This document shows positions 15,582 through 30,282 of a stretch of DNA of 64,000 nt, piece after piece. The notes under the pieces were generated by a model that ran no database searches, was not told the DNA's origin, and was given only the letters and a program-made list of their open reading frames with translations. The position numbers and the translations under genes are program-made. Position 1 is the stretch's first letter, and the number at the start of each line of letters is the position of its first letter. Source of the stretch: Apostichopus japonicus (Eukaryota; Echinodermata; Holothuroidea; Aspidochirotida; Stichopodidae); the NCBI RefSeq assembly GCF_037975245.1, contig NC_092574.1:3133001-3197000 (forward strand). The letters are read 5' to 3'.

Positions 15582-16956
15582 CCGAACATTCGATTGATCG
15601 ATACCTCACATTCTGTTTATCGATACCGCACATTCGATTTATCGGCACCGCACATTCCATTTATCGGTACCACACATACGATTTATCGGTACCGCACATT
15701 CGATTTATCGGTACCGCACATTCGATTGATCGGTACCGCACATTCGATTGATCGGTACCGCACATTCGATTTATCGGCAACGCACATTAGATTTATCGGG
15801 ACCGCACATTCGATTGATCGGTACCGCACATTCGATTGATCGTCACCGCACATTCGATTTATCGGTACCGCACATTCTATTTATCGGTACCACACATTCG
15901 ATTGATCCTCACCGCAAATTCGATTTATCGGTACCGCACATTCGATTGATCGGTAGCGCACATTCGATTGATCGGCACCGCACATTCGATTGATCGGTAC
16001 CGCACATTCGATTGATCGTTACCGCACATTCGATTAATCGGTACCGCACATTCGATTTATCGGCAACGCACATTCGATTGATCGGTACCGCACATTCGAT
16101 TGATCGGTACCGCACATTCGATTGATCGGCAACCCACATTCGATTAATCGGTACCGCACATTCGATTTATCGGCAACGCACATTCGATTAATCGGTACCG
16201 CACATTCGATTGATCGGTACCGCACCATCGATTGTTCGGTACCGCACATTCGAATTATCGGCAACGCACATTCGATTGATCGGTACCGCACATTCGATTG
16301 ATCGATACCGCACATTCTGTTTATCGGTACCGCACATTCAAATTATCGGCAACGCACATTCGATTGATCGGTACCGCACATTCGATTGATCGGTACCGCA
16401 CATTCGATTGATCGGCAACCCACATTCGATTAATCGGTACCGCACATTCGATTTATCGGCAACGCACATTCGATTAATCGGTACCGCACATTCGATTGAT
16501 CGGTACCGCACCATCGATTGTTCGGTACCGCACATTCGAATTATCGGCAACGCACATTCGATTGATCGGTACCGCACATTCGATTGATCGATACCGCACA
16601 TTCTGTTTATCGGTACCGCACATTCGATTTATCGGTACCGCACATTCCATTTATCGGTACCGCACATACGATTTATCGGTACCGCACATTCGATTTATCG
16701 GTACCGCACATTCCATTTATCGGTACCGCACATTCGATTGATCGGTACCGCACATTCGATTGATCTGTACCGCACATTCGATTTATCGGCAACGCACATT
16801 CGATTGATCGGTACCGCACATTCGATTGATCGATACCTCACATTCTGTTTATCGGTACCGCACAATCGATTTATCGGCACCGCACATTCCATTTATCGGT
16901 ACCACACATACGATTTATCGGTACCGCACATTCGATTTATCGGTACCGCACATTCG
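15582..16956 (+). repeat. HOR block of about 1.37 kb, copy 2 (partner 13,338-14,712)
   Basis: Same variant order as copy 1, 2,244 bp upstream. Private substitutions include GATCTGTACC near 16,765 and ACAATCGATTTAT near 16,863. The copies diverge at the right end, where this copy continues into CGATAAGGCAC and copy 1 continues into CGTCACC. Confidence 0.83.
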
Positions 16957-17670
16957 ATTGATCGATAAGGCACATTCGATTGATCGGTACCGCACATTCG
17001 ATTAATCGTCACCGCACATTCGATTGATCGGCAACGCACATTCGATTGATCGGTACCGCACATTCGATTGATCGGTACCGCACATTCGATTGATCGGCAC
17101 CGCACATTCGATTGAGCTGTACCGCACATTCGATTGATCGGTACCGCACATTCGATTTATCGGCAACGCACATTCGATTGATCGGCACCGCACATTCGAT
17201 TGATCGATACCTCACATTCTGTTTATCGGTACCGCACATTCGATTGATCGGCACCGCACATTCCATTTATCGGTACCGCACATACGATTTATCGGTACCG
17301 CACATTCGATTTATCGGAACCGCACATTCGATTGATCGGTACCGCACATTCGATTGATCGGTACCGCACATTCGATTGATCGGTACCGCACATTCGATTT
17401 ATCGGCAACGCACATTCGATTTATAGGTACCGCACATTCGATTGATCGGTACCGCACATTCGATTGATCGGTACCGCACATTCTATTTATCGGTACCACA
17501 CATTCGATTGATCCTCACCGCAAATTCGCTTTATCGGCACCGCACATTCGATTGATCGTTACCGCACATTCGATTCATCGGTACCGCACATTCGATTTAT
17601 CGGCAACGCACATTCGATTAATCGGTACCGCACATTCGATTGATCGGTACCGCACATTCGATTGATCGGC
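16738..17670 (+). repeat. Dispersed HOR block, copy 1 (partner 24,174-25,106)
   Basis: Variant order matches the partner at an offset of 7,436 bp (338 units). It includes the GAGCTGTACC unit (17,117 against 24,553) and the CCTCACCGCAAATTCGCTTT unit (17,513 against 24,949). A few substitutions differ (for example GTACCGCAC against GTACCGGAC next to the GAGCTG unit). Confidence 0.85.
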
Positions 17671-18596
17671 AACGCACATTCGATTGATCGGTACCGCACA
17701 TTCGATTGATCGATACCGCACATTCTGTTTATCGGTACCGCACATTCGATTTATCGGTACCGCACATTCCATTTATCGGTACCGCACATACGATTTATCT
17801 TTACCGCACATTCGATTTATCGGTACCGCACATTCCATTTATCGGTACCGCACATTCGATTGTTCGGTACCGCACATTCGATTGATCGGTATCGCACATT
17901 CCATTTATCGGCAACGCACATTCGATTGATCGGTACCGCACATTCGATTGATCGATACCTCACATTCTGTTTATCGGTACCGCACATTCGATTTATCGGC
18001 ACCGCACATTCCATTTATCGGTACCACACATACGATTTATCGGTACCGCACATTCGATTTATCGGTACCGCACATTCGATTGATCGGTACCGCACATTCG
18101 ATTGATCGGTACCGCACATTCGATTTATCGGTACCACACATACGATTTATCGGTACCGCACATTCGATTTATCGGTACCGCACATTCGATTGATCGGTAC
18201 CGCACATTCGATTGATCGGTACCGCACATTCGATTTATCGGCAACGCACATTAGATTTATCGGTACCGCACATTCGATTGATCGGTACCGCACATTCGAT
18301 TGATCGTCATCGCACATTCGATTGATCGTCACCGCACATTCGATTTATCGGTACCGCACATTCTATTTATCGGTACCACACATTCGATTGATCCTCACCG
18401 CAAATTCGATTTATCGGTACCGCACATTCGATTGATCGGTACCGCACATTCGATTGATCGTTACCGCACATTCGATTGATCGGTACCGCACATTCGATTG
18501 ATCGGCAACCCACATTCGATTAATCGGTACCGCACATTAGATTTATCGGCAACGCACATCCGATTAATCGGTGCCGCACATTCGATTGATCGGTAC

Positions 18597-19318
18597 CGCA
18601 CATTCGATTTATCGGTACCGCACATTCCATTTATCGGTACCACACATACGATTTATCGGTACCGCACATTCGATTTATCGGTACCGCACATTCGATTGAT
18701 CGATAAGGCACATTCGATTGATCGGCACCGCACATTCGATTGATCGTCACCGCACATTCGATTGATCGGCAACGCACATTCGATTGATCGGTACCGCACA
18801 TTCGATTGATCGGTACCGCACATTCGATTGATCGGCACCGCACATTCGATTGAGCTGTACCGCACATTCGATTGATCAGTACCGCACATTCGATTTATCG
18901 GCAACGCACATTCGATTGATCGGTACCGCACATTCGATTGATCGATACCTCACATTCTGTTTATCGGTACCGCACATTCGATTGATCGGCACCGCACATT
19001 CCATTTATCGGTACCGCACATTCGATTTATCGGAACCGCACATTCGATTGATCGGTACCGCACATTCGATTGATCGGTACCGCACATTCGATTGATCGGT
19101 ACCGCACATTCGATTGATCGGCACCGCACATTCCATTTATCGGTACCGCACATTCGATTGATCGGTACCGCACATTCGATTGATCGGTACCGCACATTCT
19201 ATTTATCGGTACCACACATTCGATTGATCCTCACCGCAAATTCGATTTATCGGCACCGCACATTCGATTGATCGTTACCGCACATTCGATTCATCGGTAC
19301 CGCACATTCGATTTATCG
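18597..19318 (+). repeat. Dispersed HOR block, copy 1 (partner 21,919-22,640)
   Basis: Matches the partner at 3,322 bp (151 units). Both share GATCAGTACC after the GAGCTG unit, a rare change absent from the other GAGCTG blocks I compared. The copies differ at a few bases (CGGCACC near 18,721 against CGGTACC near 22,043). Confidence 0.85.
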
Positions 19319-19360
19319 GTTCCGCATTTTCGATTTATCGGTACCGCACATTCGATTAAT

Positions 19361-21384
19361 CGGTACCGCACATTCGATTGATCGGTACCGCACATTCCAT
19401 TTATCGGTACCGCACATTCGATTTATCGGTACCGCACATTCGATTTATCGGCAACGCACATTCGATTAATCGGTACCTCACATTCGATTTATCGGTACCG
19501 CACATTCGATTGATCGGTACCGCACATTCGATTGTTCGGTACCGCACAATCGATTTATCGGTTCCGCATTTTCGATTTATCGGTACCGCACATTCGATTA
19601 ATCGGTACCGCACATTCGATTGATCGGTACCGCACATTCGATTGTTCGGTACCGCACATTCGAATTATCGGCAACGCACATTCGATTGATCGGTACCGCA
19701 CATTCGATTGATCGATACCGCACATTCTGTTTATCGGTACCGCACATTCCATTTATCGGTACCGCACATTCGATTGATCGGTACCGCACATTCGATTGAT
19801 CGGTACCGCACATTCGATTTATCGGCAACGCACATTCGATTGATCGGTACCGCACATTCGATTGATCGATACCGCACATTCTGTTTATCGGTACCGCACA
19901 TTCGATTTATCGGTACCGCACATTCCATTTATCGGTACCGCACATACGATTTATCGGTACCGCACATTCGATTTATCGGTACCGCACATTCCATTTATCG
20001 GTACCGCACATTCGATTGATCGGTACCGCACATTCGATTGATCGGTACCGCACATTCCATTTATCGGCAACGCACATTCGATTGATCGGTACCGCACATT
20101 CGATTGATCGATACCTCACATTCTGTTTATCGGTACCGCACATTCGATTTATCGGCACCGCACATTCCATTTATCGGTACCACACATACGATTTATCGGT
20201 ACCGCACATTCGATTTATCGGTACCGCACATTCGATTGATCGGTACCGCACATTCGATTGATCGGTACCGCACATTCGATTTATCGGCAACGCACATTAG
20301 ATTTATCGGTACCGCACATTCGATTGATCGGTACCGCACATTCGATTGATCGGTACCGCACATTCCATTTATCGGTACCGCACATTCGATTTATCGGTAC
20401 CGCACATTCGATTTATCGGCAACGCACATTCGATTAATCGGTACCTCACATTCGATTTATCGGTACCGCACATTCGATTGATCGGTACCGCACATTCGAT
20501 TGTTCGGTACCGCACAATCGATTTATCGGTTCCGCATTTTCGATTTATCGGTACCGCACATTCGATTAATCGGTACCGCACATTCGATTGATCGGTACCG
20601 CACATTCGATTGTTCGGTACCGCACATTCGAATTATCGGCAACGCACATTCGATTGATCGGTACCGCACATTCGATTGATCGGTACCGCACATTCGATTG
20701 TTCGGTACCGCACATTCGAATTATCGGCAACGCACATTCGATTGATCGGTACCGCACATTCGATTGATCGATACCGCACATTCTGTTTATCGGTACCGCA
20801 CATTCCATTTATCGGTACCGCACATTCGATTGATCGGTACCGCACATTCGATTGATCGGTACCGCACATTCGATTTATCGGCAACGCACATTCGATTGAT
20901 CGGTACCGCACATTCGATTGATCGATACCGCACATTCTGTTTATCGGTACCGCACATTCGATTTATCGGTACCGCACATTCCATTTATCGGTACCGCACA
21001 TACGATTTATCGGTACCGCACATTCGATTTATCGGTACCGCACATTCCATTTATCGGTACCGCACATTCGATTGATCGGTACCGCACATTCGATTGATCG
21101 GTACCGCACATTCCATTTATCGGCAACGCACATTCGATTGATCGGTACCGCACATTCGATTGATCGATACCTCACATTCTGTTTATCGGTACCGCACATT
21201 CGATTTATCGGCACCGCACATTCCATTTATCGGTACCACACATACGATTTATCGGTACCGCACATTCGATTTATCGGTACCGCACATTCGATTGATCGGT
21301 ACCGCACATTCGATTGATCGGTACCGCACATTCGATTTATCGGCAACGCACATTAGATTTATCGGTACCGCACATTCGATTGAT
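19361..21384 (+). repeat. Tandem HOR pair, 968-bp unit, second copy enlarged to 1,056 bp
   Basis: The left part of the pair aligns at an offset of 968 bp (44 units) and the right part at 1,056 bp (48 units). The 88-bp difference is a local four-unit duplication in the second copy at 20,615-20,790. Apart from that I found no clear difference by eye, so the duplication is recent and the 88-bp expansion more recent still. Confidence 0.88.
20615..20790 (+). repeat. 88-bp (four-unit) local duplication
   Basis: The units ATTCGAATTAT, CGGCAACG..GAT and CGGTACC..GAT, bounded by a ..GTT unit, occur twice in a row, starting at 20,615 and 20,703. An equivalent pair occurs at 23,145 and 23,233. This is local slippage or unequal exchange inside the larger HOR. 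Confidence 0.85.
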
Positions 21385-21918
21385 CGGTACCGCACATTCG
21401 ATTGATCGTCATCGCACATTCGATTGATCGTCACCGCACATTCGATTTATCGGTACCGCACATTCTATTTATCGGTACCACACATTCGATTGATCCTCAC
21501 CGCAAATTCGATTTATCGGTACCGCACATTCGATTGATCGGTACCGCACATTCGATTGATCGGCACCGCACATTCGATTGATCGGTACCGCACATTCGAT
21601 TGATCGTTACCGCACATTCGATTAATCGGTACCACACATTCGATTTATCGGCAACGCACATTCGATTGATCGTTACCGCACATTCGATTGATCGGTACCG
21701 CACATTCGATTGATCGGCAACCCACATTCGATTAATCGGTACCGCACATTAGATTTATCGGCAACGCACATTCGATTAATCGGTACCGCACATTCGATTG
21801 ATCGGTACCGCACCATCGATTGTTCGGTACCGCACATTCGAATTATCGGCAACGCACATTCGATTGATCGGTACCGCACATTCGATTGATCGATACCGCA
21901 CATTCTGTTTATCGGTAC

Positions 21919-22640
21919 CGCACATTCGATTTATCGGTACCGCACATTCCATTTATCGGTACCACACATACGATTTATCGGTACCGCACATTCGATTTAT
22001 CGGTACCGCACATTCGATTGATCGATAAGGCACATTCGATTGATCGGTACCGCACATTCGATTGATCGTCACCGCACATTCGATTGATCGGCAACGCACA
22101 TTCGATTGATCGGTACCGCACATTCGATTGATCGGTACCGCACATTCGATTGATCGGCACCGCACATTCGATTGAGCTGTACCGCACATTCGATTGATCA
22201 GTACCGCGCATTCGATTTATCGGCAACGCACATTCGATTGATCGGTACCGCACATTCGATTGATCGATACCTCACATTCTGTTTATCGGTACCGCACATT
22301 CGATTGATCGGCACCGCACATTCCATTTATCGGTACCGCACATTCGATTTATCGGAACCGCACATTCGATTGATCGGTACCGCACATTCGATTGATCGGT
22401 ACCGCACATTCGATTGATCGGTACCGCACATTCGATTGATCGGCACCGCACATTCCATTTATCGGTACCGCACATTCGATTGATCGGTACCGCACATTCG
22501 ATTGATCGGTACCGCACATTCTATTTATCGGTACCACACATTCGATTGATCCTCACCGCAAATTCGATTTATCGGCACCGCACATTCGATTGATCGTTAC
22601 CGCACATTCGATTCATCGGTACCGCACATTCGATTTATCG
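21919..22640 (+). repeat. Dispersed HOR block, copy 2 (partner 18,597-19,318)
   Basis: Same variant order as the partner 3,322 bp upstream, including GATCAGTACC. A private change is GTACCGCGCATTCG near 22,202. Confidence 0.85.
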
Positions 22641-23144
22641 GCAACGCACATTCGATTAATCGGTACCGCACATTCGATTGATCGGTACCGCACATTCGAT
22701 TGATCGGCACCGCACATTCGATTGATCGGTACCGTACATTCGATTGATCGGTACCGCACATTCGATTTATCGGTACCACACATTCGATTTATCGGTACTG
22801 TACATTCGATTTATCGGTACCGCACATTCGATTTATCGGAACCGCACATTCGATTGATCGGTACCGCACATTCGATTGATCGGTACCGCACATTCGATTG
22901 ATCGGTACCGCACATTCGATTGATCGGCACCGCACATTCCATTTATCGGTACCGCACATTCGATTGATCGGTACCGCACATTCGATTGATCGGCACCGCA
23001 CATTCCATTTATCGGTACCGCACATTCGATTGATCGGTACCGCACATTCGATTGATCGGTACCGCACATTCTATTTATCGGTACCACACATTCGATTGAT
23101 CGGTACCGCACATTCGATTGATCGGCACCGCACATTCGATTGTT

Positions 23145-23320
23145 CGGTACCGCACATTCGAATTATCGGCAACGCACATTCGATTGATCGGTACCGCACA
23201 TTCGATTGATCGGTACCGCACATTCGATTGTTCGGTACCGCACATTCGAATTATCGGCAACGCACATTCGATTGATCGGTACCGCACATTCGATTGATCG
23301 ATACCGCACATTCGATTTAT
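23145..23320 (+). repeat. Second instance of the 88-bp four-unit duplication
   Basis: Same order of units as at 20,615-20,790, with starts at 23,145 and 23,233, 88 bp apart. It sits in a block that also repeats GGCACCGCACATTCC units. Either the expansion was copied here or it arose twice. Confidence 0.8.
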
Positions 23321-24173
23321 CGGTACCGCACATTCGATTTATCGGTACCGCACATTCGATTGATCGGTACCGCACATTCGATTGATGGGTACCGCACATT
23401 AGAATTATCGGCAACGCACATTCGATTTATAGGTACCGCACATTCGATTGATCGATAAGGCACATTCGATTTATCGGTACCGCACATACGATTTATCGGT
23501 ACCACACATTCGATTGATCGGAACCGCACATTCGATTGATCGGTACCGCACATTCGATTGATCGGTACCGCACATTCCATTTATCGGCAACGCACATTCG
23601 ATTCATAGGTACCGCACATTCGATTGATCGGTACCGCACATTCGATTGATCGGTACCGCACATTCTATTTATCGGTACCACACATTCGATTGATCCTCAC
23701 CGCAAATTCGCTTTATCGGCACCACACATTCGATTGATCGGTACCGCACATTCGATTTATCGGCAACGCACATTCGATTAATCGGTACTGCACATTCGAT
23801 TGATCGGTACCGCACATTCGATTGATCGGTACCGCACATTCGATTTATCGGTAACACACATTCGATTTATCGGTACGGCACATTCGATTGATCGGTACCG
23901 CACATTCGATTGTTCGGTACCGCACAATCGATTTATCGGTTCCGCACTTTCGATTTATCGGTACCGCACATTCGATTTATCGGTACCGCACATTCGATTG
24001 ATCGGTACCGCATATTCGATTGATCGATACCGCACATTCTGTTTATCGGTACCGCACATTCGATTTATCGGTACCGCACATTCCATTTATCGGTACCGCA
24101 CATACGATTTATCGGTACCGCACATTCGATTTATCGGTACCGCACATTCCATTTATCGGTAACGCACATTCGA

Positions 24174-25106
24174 TTGATCGGTACCGCACATTCGATTGAT
24201 CGGTACCGCACATTCGATTTATCGGCAACGCACATTCGATTGATCGGTACCGCACATTCGATTGATCGATACCTCACATTCTGTTTATCGGTACCGCACA
24301 TTCGATTTATCGGCACCGCACATTCCATTTATCGGTACCACACATACGATTTATCGGTACCGCACATTCGATTTATCGGTACCGCACATTCGATTGATCG
24401 ATAAGGCACATTCGATTGATCGGTACCGCACATTCGATTAATCGTCACCGCACATTCGATTGATCGGCAACGCACATTCGATTGATCGGTACCGCACATT
24501 CGATTGATCGGTACCGCACATTCGATTGATCGGCACCGCACATTCGATTGAGCTGTACCGGACATTCGATTGATCGGTACCGCACATTCGATTTATCGGC
24601 AACGCACATTCGATTGATCGGTACCGCACATTCGATTGATCGATACCTCACATTCTGTTTATCGGTACCGCACATTCGATTGATCGGCACCGCACATTCC
24701 ATTTATCGGTACCGCACATACGATTTATCGGTACCGCACATTCGATTTATCGGAACCGCACATTCGATTGATCGGTACCGCACATTCGATTGATCGGTAC
24801 CGCACATTCGATTGATCGGTACCGCACATTCGATTTATCGGCAACGCACATTCGATTTATAGGTACCGCACATTCGATTGATCGGTACCGCACATTCGAT
24901 TGATCGGTACCGCACATTCTATTTATCGGTACCACACATTCGATTGATCCTCACCGCAAATTCGCTTTATCGGCACCGCACATTCGATTGATCGTTACCG
25001 CACATTCGATTCATCGGTACCGCACATTCGATTTATCGGCAACGCACATTCGATTAATGGGTACCGCACATTCGATTGATCGGTACCGCACATTCGATTT
25101 ATCGGC
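24174..25106 (+). repeat. Dispersed HOR block, copy 2 (partner 16,738-17,670)
   Basis: Same order as the partner 7,436 bp upstream. Private changes include GTACCGGAC near 24,560 and TTAATGGGTACC near 25,060. Confidence 0.85.
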
Positions 25107-25664
25107 AACGCACATTCGATTGATCGGTACCGCACATTCGATTGATCGATACCGCACATTCTGTTTATCGGTACCGCACATTCGATTTATCGGTACCGCA
25201 CATTCGATTTATCGGTACCGCACATACGATTTATCGGTACCGCACGTTCGATTTATCGGTACCGCACATTCCATTTATCGGTACCGCACATTCGATTGAT
25301 CGGTACCGCACATTCGATTGATCGTCATCGCACATTCGATTGATCGTCACCGCACATTCGATTTATCGGTACCGCACATTCGATTTATCGGTACCACACA
25401 TTCGATTGATCCTCACCGCAAATTCGATTTATCGGTACCGCACATTCGATTGATCGGTACCGCACATTCGATTGATCGGCACCGCACATTCGATTGATCG
25501 GTACCGCACATTCGATTGATCGTTACCGCACATTCGATTAATCGGTACCGCACATTCGATTTATCGGCAACGCACATTCGATTGATCGTTACCGCACATT
25601 CGATTGATCGGTACCGCACATTCGATTGATCGGCAACCCACATTCGATTAATCGGTACCGCACA

Positions 25665-26725
25665 TTAGATTTATCGGCAACGCACATTCGATTAATCGGT
25701 ACCGCACATTCGATTGATCGGTACCGCACCATCGATTGTTCGGTACCGCACATTCGAATTATCGGCAACGCACATTCGATTGATCGGTACCGCACATTCG
25801 ATTGATCGATACCGCACATTCTGTTTATCGGTACCGCACATTCGATTTATCGGTACCGCACATTCCATTTATCGGTACCACACATACGATTTATCGGTAC
25901 CGCACATTCGATTTATCGGTACCGCACATTCGATTGATCGATAAGGCACATTCGATTGATCGGTACCGCACATTCGATTGATCGTCATTGCACATTCGAT
26001 TGATCGGCAACGCACATTCGATTGATCGGTACCGCACATTCGATTGATCGGTACCGCACATTCGATTGATCGGCACCGCACATTCGATTGAGCTGTACCG
26101 CACATTCGATTGATCGGTACCGCACATTCGATTTATCGGCAACGCACATTCGATTGATCGGTACCGCACATTCGATTGATCGATACCTCACATTCTGTTT
26201 ATCGGTACCGCACATTCGATTGATCGGCACCGCACATTCCATTTATCGGTACCGCACATTCGATTTATCGGAACCGCACATTCGATTGATCGGTACCGCA
26301 CATTCGATTGATCGGTACCGCACATTCGATTGATCGGCACCGCACATTCCATTTATCGGTACCGCACATTCGATTGATCGGTACCGCACATTCGATTGAT
26401 CGGTACCGCACATTCTATTTATCGGTACCACACATTCGATTGATCCTCACCGCAAATTCGATTTATCGGCACCGCACATTCGATTCATCGTTACCGCACA
26501 TTCGATTCATCGATACCGCACATTCGATTTATCGGCAACGCACATTCGATTAATCGGTACCGCACATTCGATTGATCGGAACCGCACATTCGATTGATCG
26601 GCACCGCACATTCGATTGATCGGTACCGTACATTCAATTGATCGGTACCGCACATTCGATTTATCGGTACCACACATTCGATTTATCGGTACTGCACATT
26701 CGATTGATCGGTTCCGCACATTCGA
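25665..26725 (+). repeat. Three-copy HOR block of about 1.06 kb, copy 1
   Basis: Aligns with 26,897-27,957 at an offset of 1,232 bp (56 units), and through it with a third copy near 28,830-29,850. All three share CGTCATTGCAC, a GAGCTG unit (26,093, 27,325, 29,217) and GTACTGCAC followed by a ..TTCCGCAC unit. A similar older block lies at about 21.7-22.4 kb (offset 3,916 bp, 178 units). Confidence 0.85.
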
Positions 26726-26896
26726 TTTATCGGTACCGCACAATCGATTTATCGGTTCCGCACTTTCGATTTATCGGTACCGCACATTCGATTTATCGGT
26801 ACCGCACATTCGATTGATCGGTACCGCATATTCGATTGTTCGGTACCGCACAATCGATTGATCGGCACCGCACATTCGATTGATCGGTACCTCACA

Positions 26897-27957
26897 TTAG
26901 ATTTATCGGCAACGCACATTCGATTAATCGGTACCGCACATTCGATTGATCGGTACCGCACCATCGATTGTTCGGTACCGCACATTCGAATTATCGGCAA
27001 CGCACATTCGATTGATCGGTACCGCACATTCGATTGATCGATACCGCACATTCTGTTTATCGGTACCGCACATTCGATTTATCGGTACCGCACATTCCAT
27101 TTATCGGTACCACACATACGATTCATCGGTACCGCACATTCGATTTATCGGTACCGCACATTCGATTGATCGATAAGGCACATTCGATTGATCGGTACCG
27201 CACATTCGATTGATCGTCATTGCACATTCGATTGATCGGCAACGCACATTCGATTGATCGGTACCGCACATTCGATTGATCGGTACCGCACATTCGATTG
27301 ATCGGCACCGCACATTCGATTGAGCTGTACCGCACATTCGATTGATCGGTACCGCACATTCGATTTATCGGCAACGCACATTCGATTGATCGGTACCGCA
27401 CATTCGATTGATCGATACCTCACATTCTGTTTATCGGTACCGCACATTCGATTGATCGGCACCGCACATTCCATTTATCGGTACCGCACATTCGATTTAT
27501 CGGAACCGCACATTCGATTGATCGGTACCGCACATTCGATTGATCGGTACCGCACATTCGATTGATCGGCACCGCACATTCCATTTATCGGTTCCGCACA
27601 TTCGATTGATCGGTACCGCACATTCGATTGATCGGTACCGCACATTCTATTTATCGGTACCACACATTCGATTGATCCTCACCGCAAATTCGATTTATCG
27701 GCACCGCACATTCGATTGATCGTTACCGCACATTCGATTCATCGGTACCGCACATTCGATTTATCGGCAACGCACATTCGATTAATCGGTACCGCACATT
27801 CGATTGATCGGTACCGCACATTCGATTGATCGGCACCGCACATTCGATTGATCGGTACCGTACATTCAATTGATCGGTACCGCACATTCGATTTATCGGT
27901 ACCACACATTCGATTTATCGGTACTGCACATTCGATTGATCGGTTCCGCACATTCTA
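26897..27957 (+). repeat. Three-copy HOR block of about 1.06 kb, copy 2
   Basis: Offset 1,232 bp from copy 1 and 1,892 bp (86 units) from copy 3. Private changes include ATACGATTCATCGG near 27,118 and GGTTCCGCAC near 27,592. The match with copy 3 continues to about 28,390. Confidence 0.85.
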
Positions 27958-28829
27958 TTAATCGGTACCGCACATTCGATTTATCGGTACCGCACATTCG
28001 ATTGTTCGGTACCGCACATTCGAATTATCGGCAACGCACATTCGATTGATCGGTACCGCACATTCGATTGATCGATACCGCACATTCTGTTTATCGGTAC
28101 CGCACATTCGATTTATCGGTACCGCACATTCGATTGATCGGTACCGCACATTCGATTTATCGGTACCGCACATTCGATTTATCGGTACCGCACATTCGAT
28201 TGATCGGTACCGCACATTCGAATTATCGGCAACGCACATTCGATTTATAGGTACCGCACATTCGATTGATCGATAAGGCACATTCGATTTATCGGTACCG
28301 CACATACGATTGATCGGTACCACACATTCGATTGATCGGAACCGCACATTCGATTGATCGGTACCGCACATTCGATTGATCGATACCTCACATTCTGTTT
28401 ATCGGTACCGCACTTTCTATTTATCGGCACGGCACATTCCATTTATCGGTACAGCACATACGATTTATCGGTACCGCACATTCGATTTATCGGAACCGCA
28501 CATTCGATTGATCGGTACCGCACCATCGATTGTTCGGTACCGCACATTCGAATTATCGGCAACGCACATTCGATTGATCGATACCGCACATTCTGTTTAT
28601 CGGTACCGCACATTCGATTTATCGGTACCGCACATTCCATTTATCGGTACCACACATACGATTTATCGGTACCGCACATTCGATTTATCGGTACCGCACA
28701 TTCGATTAATCGATAAGGCACATTCGATTGATCGGTACCGCACATTCGATTGATCGTCATTGCACATTCGATTGATCGGCAACGCACATTCGATTGATCG
28801 GTACCGCACATTCGATTGATCGGAACCGC

Positions 28830-30282
28830 ACATTCGATTGATCGGTACCGCACCATCGATTGTTCGGTACCGCACATTCGAATTATCGGCAACGCACATT
28901 CGATTGATCGGTACCGCACATTCGATTGATCGATACCGCACATTCTGTTTATCGGTACCGCACATTCGATTTATCGGTACCGCACATTCCATTCATCGGT
29001 ACCACACATACGATTTATCGGTACCGCACATTCGATTTATCGGTACCGCACATTCGATTGATCGATAAGGCACATTCGATTGATCGGTACCGCACATTCG
29101 ATTGATCGTCATTGCACATTCGATTGATCGGCAACGCACATTCGATTGATCGGTACCGCACATTCGATTGATCGGTACCGCACATTCGATTGATCGGCAC
29201 CGCACATTCGATTGAGCTGTACCGCACATTCGATTGATCGGTACCGCACATTCGATTTATCGGCAACGCACATTCGATTGATCGGTACCGCACATTCGAT
29301 TGATCGATACCTCACATTCTGTTTATCGGTACCGCACATTCGATTGATCGGCACCGCACATTCCATTTATCGGTACCGCACATTCGATTTATCGGAACCG
29401 CACATTCGATTGATCGGTACCGCACATTCGATTGATCGGTACCGCACATTCGATTGATCGGCACCGCACATTCCATTTATCGGTACCGCACATTCGATTG
29501 ATCGGTACCGCACATTCGATTGATCGGTACCGCACATTCTATTTATCGGTACCACACATTCGATTGATCCTCACCGCAAATTCGATTTATCGGCACCGCA
29601 CATTCGATTGATCGTTACCGCACATTCGATTCATCGGTACCGCACATTCGATTTATCGGCAACGCACATTCGATTAATCGGTACCGCACATTCGATTGAT
29701 CGGTACCGCTCATTCGATTGATCGGCACCGCACATTCGATTGATCGGTACCGTACATTCAATTGATCGGTACCGCACATTCGATTTATCGGTACCACACA
29801 TTCGATTTATCGGTACTGCACATTCGATTGATCGATTCCGCACATTCGATTAATCGGTACCGCACATTCGATTTATCGGTACCGCACATTCGATTGTTCG
29901 GTACCGCACATTCGAATTATCGGCAACGCACATTCGATTGATCGGTACCGCACATTCGATTGATCAATACCGCACATTCTGTTTATCGGTACCGCACATT
30001 CGATTTATCGGTACCGCACATTCGATTGATCGGTACCGCACATTCGATTTATCGGTACCGCACATTCGATTTATCGGTACCGCACATTCGATTGATCGGT
30101 ACCGCACATTCGATTGATCGGTACCGCACATTCGAATTATCGGCAACGCACATTCGATTTATAGGTACCGCACATTCGATTGATCGATAAGGCACATTCG
30201 ATTTATCGGTACCGCACATACGATTTATCGGTACCACACATTCGATTGATCGGAACCGCACATTCGATTGATCGGTACCGCA
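28830..30282 (+). repeat. Three-copy HOR block, copy 3, extended
   Basis: Matches 26,938-28,390 at an offset of 1,892 bp (86 units). It therefore carries the copy-2 block plus its right flank (units ATTCGAATTAT, ATTCTGTTTAT, CGATTTATAGG, CGATAAGG). The 0.45 kb between about 28,390 and 28,830 separates the copies and itself contains a shortened version of the same unit order. Confidence 0.82.

Noticed and set aside
20615-23320. 88-bp doublings as mobile-element target-site structures
   Set aside because: They are whole multiples of the 22-bp unit with no foreign sequence between them, so unequal exchange explains them.
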